Assembly: GCF_003696215.1 (NCBI RefSeq)
Contig: NZ_RFFG01000088.1
Coordinates: 1-32,948, forward strand
From: Actinomadura harenae
GTDB taxonomy: Bacteria > Actinomycetota > Actinomycetes > Streptosporangiales > Streptosporangiaceae
DNA: 32,948 bases
Reading direction: 5' to 3'
Below, piece after piece: positions 31,687 through 32,948 of the stretch (positions are counted from its first letter, which is position 1; each line of letters begins with the position of its first letter). Below the pieces are notes generated by a model that was given only the letters and a program-made list of their open reading frames with translations, did no database searches and was not told the DNA's origin. The position numbers and the translations under genes are program-made.

Positions 31687-32424
31687 GTGGGTCCTGAGAC
31701 GATGGTCAGCCTGGAGCAGGTGGAACGCTCCTACACGACGGGTCCGGAGCCCGTCCGAGCCCTGCGCGGGGTGTCGGTCGGCTTCGAGCGCGGCTCGTTC
31801 ACGGCCGTGATGGGGCCGTCCGGGTCGGGCAAGAGCACCCTGCTGCAGTGCGCGGCGGGGCTGGACCGGCCCGACGCGGGCGCCGTCCGGATCGACGGCG
31901 TCGACCTGGGCGCGCTCGACGAGAAGCGGCTCACCGAACTGCGCCGCGACCACGTCGGCTTCGTGTTCCAGCAGTTCAACCTGCTCGCCGCGCTGACCGC
32001 CGAGCAGAACGTCGGCCTGCCCTTCCGGCTCGCCGGGCGCCGCCCCGACCGGGCGGCCGTCCGCGCCGCCCTGGAACAGGTCGGGCTCGGCGAGCGGCTG
32101 ACGCACCTGCCCTCCCAGCTGTCCGGCGGGCAGCAGCAGCGCGTCGCCATCGCCCGCGCGCTGGTCACCCGCCCGAAGGTGCTGTTCGCCGACGAGCCGA
32201 CCGGCGCCCTGGACAGCTCCAGCGGACGCGCCGTCCTGCGCCTGCTGCGCGGCCTCGTCGACGAGGCCGCGCAGACCACCGTGATGGTCACCCACGACCC
32301 GACGGCCGCCGCGCACGCCGACCGCGTCCTCTTCCTGGCCGACGGCCGCCTCGTGGACGAGCTGGCCGCCCCGTCGGCCGAGGCCGTCGCCGCCCGGATG
32401 ACCGCGCTGGAGACCGCGAAATGA
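31687..32424 (+). CDS. ABC transporter ATP-binding protein, MacB/LolD type
   Basis: A 245-residue ATPase for an FtsX-type permease, a class moving lipids, peptides or drugs or working by mechanotransmission. Walker A GPSGSGKSTLLQC is at about 43-55, Q-loop FVFQQFNLLAALT, signature LSGGQQQRVAIARAL, Walker B VLFADEPTGALDS and H-loop VMVTHDPTAA. The TGALDS form is typical for this subfamily. GTG 31687 follows an AGAAGGGGG site; ATG 31702 is a minor alternative. It overlaps the permease gene as ATGA, forming one operon. Substrate cannot be inferred. No two-component system is within the window. Confidence 0.93.
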   Translation: MGPETMVSLEQVERSYTTGPEPVRALRGVSVGFERGSFTAVMGPSGSGKSTLLQCAAGLDRPDAGAVRIDGVDLGALDEKRLTELRRDHVGFVFQQFNLLAALTAEQNVGLPFRLAGRRPDRAAVRAALEQVGLGERLTHLPSQLSGGQQQRVAIARALVTRPKVLFADEPTGALDSSSGRAVLRLLRGLVDEAAQTTVMVTHDPTAAAHADRVLFLADGRLVDELAAPSAEAVAARMTALETAK

Positions 32425-32948
32425 TCGCCCTCGTCCCGGTCGCCGCGGCGACGCTGCGGCACCGCCGGACGGCGATGGCCGGTTCGTTCACCGCGCTCGC
32501 GCTCGGCGTCGCGCTGATCGCCGCCGTCGGGCAGCTCGTCGCCCGGGTCCCCGACCCCGTCGACCCGCAGGCCCCCTCACCGGCCAAGCTCCTCCAGTTC
32601 ATGGCCGGGCTGACCGGCCTGGTCGCGGTCTTCGTGGTCGCCGGAACGTTCGCGTTCGCCGTCGCCCAGCGCCGCGGCGAGACGGCCCTGCTGCGGGCGG
32701 CGGGCGCGACACCCCAGCAGATCCGGGCGCTGATCCTCGCCGAGTCCCTGCTGGTCGGCCTCACCGCCGCCGTCGCCGGAGCCGTCCTCAGCCCGCTTCC
32801 GGCCCGGCTCCTGGCGTCCTGGCTGGTCTCCGAGGGACTGGCGCCGTCCGGGTTCGAACCCGGCTTCGGCGCGGGCCCGCCGCTGCTCGCGGCGGTCGCC
32901 GGGCTGGCCGTCGCGCTGCTCGGCGCCTTCGCCGCGTCCCGGCGCGCC
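32421..32948 (+). CDS. FtsX-like permease, 3' end outside the window
   Basis: The visible 176 codons start at ATG 32421 inside the ATPase stop codon. A first membrane helix (about 19-44; FTALALGVALIAAVG) is followed by only about 20 extracellular residues and then a second helix (about 63-82) leading to the FtsX-domain motif QRRGETALLRAAGATPQQIRALILAESLLVG, given here in two parts (83-98; 99-113). Two further hydrophobic segments follow. The large MacB-type periplasmic domain between the first two helices is absent here, so the fold resembles the short FtsX or multi-helix DUF214 permeases. The frame is open to the right window edge. Confidence 0.85.
   Translation, partial: MIALVPVAAATLRHRRTAMAGSFTALALGVALIAAVGQLVARVPDPVDPQAPSPAKLLQFMAGLTGLVAVFVVAGTFAFAVAQRRGETALLRAAGATPQQIRALILAESLLVGLTAAVAGAVLSPLPARLLASWLVSEGLAPSGFEPGFGAGPPLLAAVAGLAVALLGAFAASRRA

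Noticed and set aside
1..32948. CRISPR array, tRNA, rRNA, integrase or insertion sequence
   Set aside because: No direct-repeat/spacer pattern, cloverleaf, rRNA segment, recombinase motif or terminal inverted repeats with target duplication were recognised by eye.

Overview
The window is a very GC-rich (roughly 70%), densely packed chromosomal segment with strong third-position G/C bias, many GTG starts and long chains of ATGA/GTGA start-stop overlaps. Gene content (PucR and ROK regulators, ureABCFGD-type urease without ureE, GluABCD-type importer, urea transporter of the UT family, MNIO enzyme, leaderless-looking starts) fits a filamentous actinomycete. A member of Streptosporangiales/Thermomonosporaceae is my guess from style only. 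No rRNA, tRNA, CRISPR array, integrase or intact transposase was recognised.

Layout. (1) 1-1930: a 5'-truncated PucR-type regulator and a small uncharacterised gene, closed by a strong hairpin facing the urease operon. (2) 1990-8799, minus strand: a urea-nitrogen operon read utp > ureA > CbiX-like gene > ureB > ureC > ureF > ureG > ureD. It takes up urea, hydrolyses it and matures the Ni enzyme. It has two oddities: a degenerate CbiX-type chelatase-fold gene with a His cluster sits between ureA and ureB, and UreB carries a histone-H1-like Lys/Ala tail. (3) 9056-10980, plus, divergent: ammonium transporter amt coupled to a DUF1275 membrane protein. (4) 11064-14823, plus: a large P-loop NTPase overlapping a membrane-anchored periplasmic-binding-fold protein, an undescribed two-gene module. 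(5) 15057-18646, plus: four overlapping genes encoding an 8-Cys candidate RiPP precursor, an MNIO (DUF692) enzyme, a DUF2063/BufC-like partner and a VioB-type ferritin-like protein. This is the best candidate for an undescribed system. (6) 18674-21832: a shrunken solute-binding protein gene, a less GC-biased Cys-rich hypothetical gene and an orphan Aer-type PAS protein. (7) 21862-24930: a group II PLP decarboxylase divergent from an Lrp/AsnC regulator with a dyad between them, and a zinc-independent MDR oxidoreductase. (8) 25040-30173, minus: gluABCD-type amino-acid importer > L-asparaginase II > CutC, ended by an 18-bp hairpin with a T tract; a ROK regulator diverges from it. (9) 31687-32948: a MacB/LolD-type ATPase and the start of its FtsX-like permease, cut by the window edge.

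The recurring theme is nitrogen acquisition: urea import and hydrolysis, ammonium transport, acidic amino-acid import and asparagine deamidation. The MNIO cassette and the NTPase/binding-protein pair are inserted between these nitrogen loci. All family assignments come from reading motifs by eye, without database searches.
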